A DNA stretch of 6,063 nt, taken from the NCBI GenBank assembly GCA_012798145.1, contig JAAZNT010000081.1:1-6063 (forward strand). Direction: 5' to 3'. This stretch comes from Thermoanaerobaculaceae bacterium. Its GTDB lineage: Bacteria; Acidobacteriota; UBA4820. The translations under genes were made by a program, and so were the position numbers. Positions 5,678-6,063 of this stretch are shown piece after piece. The notes under the pieces were generated by a model. It saw nothing but the letters and a program-made list of their open reading frames with translations, ran no database searches and was not told where the DNA came from. Numbering within the stretch: the first letter of the stretch is position 1; each line of letters starts with the position of its first letter.

Positions 5678-6063
5678 ATGGCTGAAATTTCCCTTTTGCT
5701 GATAAGCAGTTCTCAAGTTCATAAGAAAGGATACCTTGACCACTGCGCTGATGAGATAAAATCTTTTTTGGGTGACAAAATTAAAGAGATTTTATTTATT
5801 CCTTATGCAAAAAAAGATAGAGACGCTTACACCCAAAAGATTCATAAGCGGCTCGAAAAAGAAGGTTTTTTTGTAAAAGGGATTCATAAAGCCAACAACC
5901 CTATAAAAGCGATAGAAAAGGCAGAAGCGGTTTTCACCGGCGGTGGCAACACTTTCCTTCTTCTTAATGAACTTTATGAAAACAAATTGATTGAGCCATT
6001 AAGAGAGAAGATTTTGAATGGAATGGCATATTTTGGCTCAAGCGCTGGTTCAAACATTGCCGG
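5678..6063 (+). CDS. pepE: Dipeptidase E-like (PepE, peptidase family S51), 3' end cut by window edge
   Basis: The first 128 codons of an S51 serine peptidase; characterised PepE enzymes cleave Asp-X dipeptides in the cytoplasm. Visible family elements are the N-terminal strand ISLLLISSS (4-12), EILFIPYAKKDRDAYTQKI (37-55), GIHKANNPIKAIEKAEAVF (68-86), the glycine-rich TGGGNTFLLLNEL (87-99) and the nucleophile elbow YFGSSAGSN (118-126), with Ser122 as the expected catalytic serine. The enterobacterial enzyme has GWSAGAN here, so Ser replaces Trp just before the nucleophile. The downstream catalytic residues lie outside the window. AAGGAGG (5664-5670), seven bases before ATG, is a strong SD. 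The gene follows folE in the same direction after a gap that may hold a decayed gene. A cyanophycinase-like relative is less likely, given the close match to the PepE motifs. Confidence 0.9.
   Translation, partial: MAEISLLLISSSQVHKKGYLDHCADEIKSFLGDKIKEILFIPYAKKDRDAYTQKIHKRLEKEGFFVKGIHKANNPIKAIEKAEAVFTGGGNTFLLLNELYENKLIEPLREKILNGMAYFGSSAGSNIA

Overview
This is an AT-rich bacterial window. It carries strong, conventional Shine-Dalgarno (SD) sequences (AAAGGAG/AAGGAGG types) and universally bacterial housekeeping enzymes (RsmI, NrnA, FolE, PepE). Codon use is rich in AAA, GAA and ATT, and the proteins are rich in Lys, Glu and Ile. This suggests a low-GC, Gram-positive-like or uncultured-phylum bacterium, but the sequence alone does not fix the lineage. 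There is no sign of an insertion sequence, phage, CRISPR array, tRNA or rRNA.

The left third (about 1-2250) is the less ordinary part. A leftward cluster reads in this order: a possible 28-codon leader ORF (1163-1077), an unusual protein with two retropepsin-like aspartic protease modules in one chain (1080-358), and an unrecognised charged protein that runs off the left edge (338 to <1). Diverging from it, across about 200 bases, is a rightward WYL-domain transcription regulator (1283-2251). Promoter-like elements on the two strands overlap there, so regulation of the protease cluster by the WYL protein is a reasonable guess, but only a guess.

In the middle (about 2252-2920), a short convergent spacer holds a weak inverted repeat. 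It is followed by a leftward DUF3597-family protein (2783-2376). A divergent promoter region with good -10/-35 matches on the rightward strand then leads into rsmI.

The right half is a rightward housekeeping run: rsmI (16S rRNA methyltransferase), overlapping or abutting nrnA (nano-RNA/pAp hydrolase, DHH family). A 140-base gap follows, then folE (GTP cyclohydrolase I), then about 250 bases that look like broken coding sequence, then the first 128 codons of a PepE-type dipeptidase cut by the window end. These genes cover rRNA modification, RNA-fragment recycling, folate/pterin entry and peptide turnover. They share direction rather than one pathway.

The most interesting candidate is the tandem-DTG protease with its unknown partner and divergent WYL regulator. 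The sequence shows the architecture but does not prove a function.
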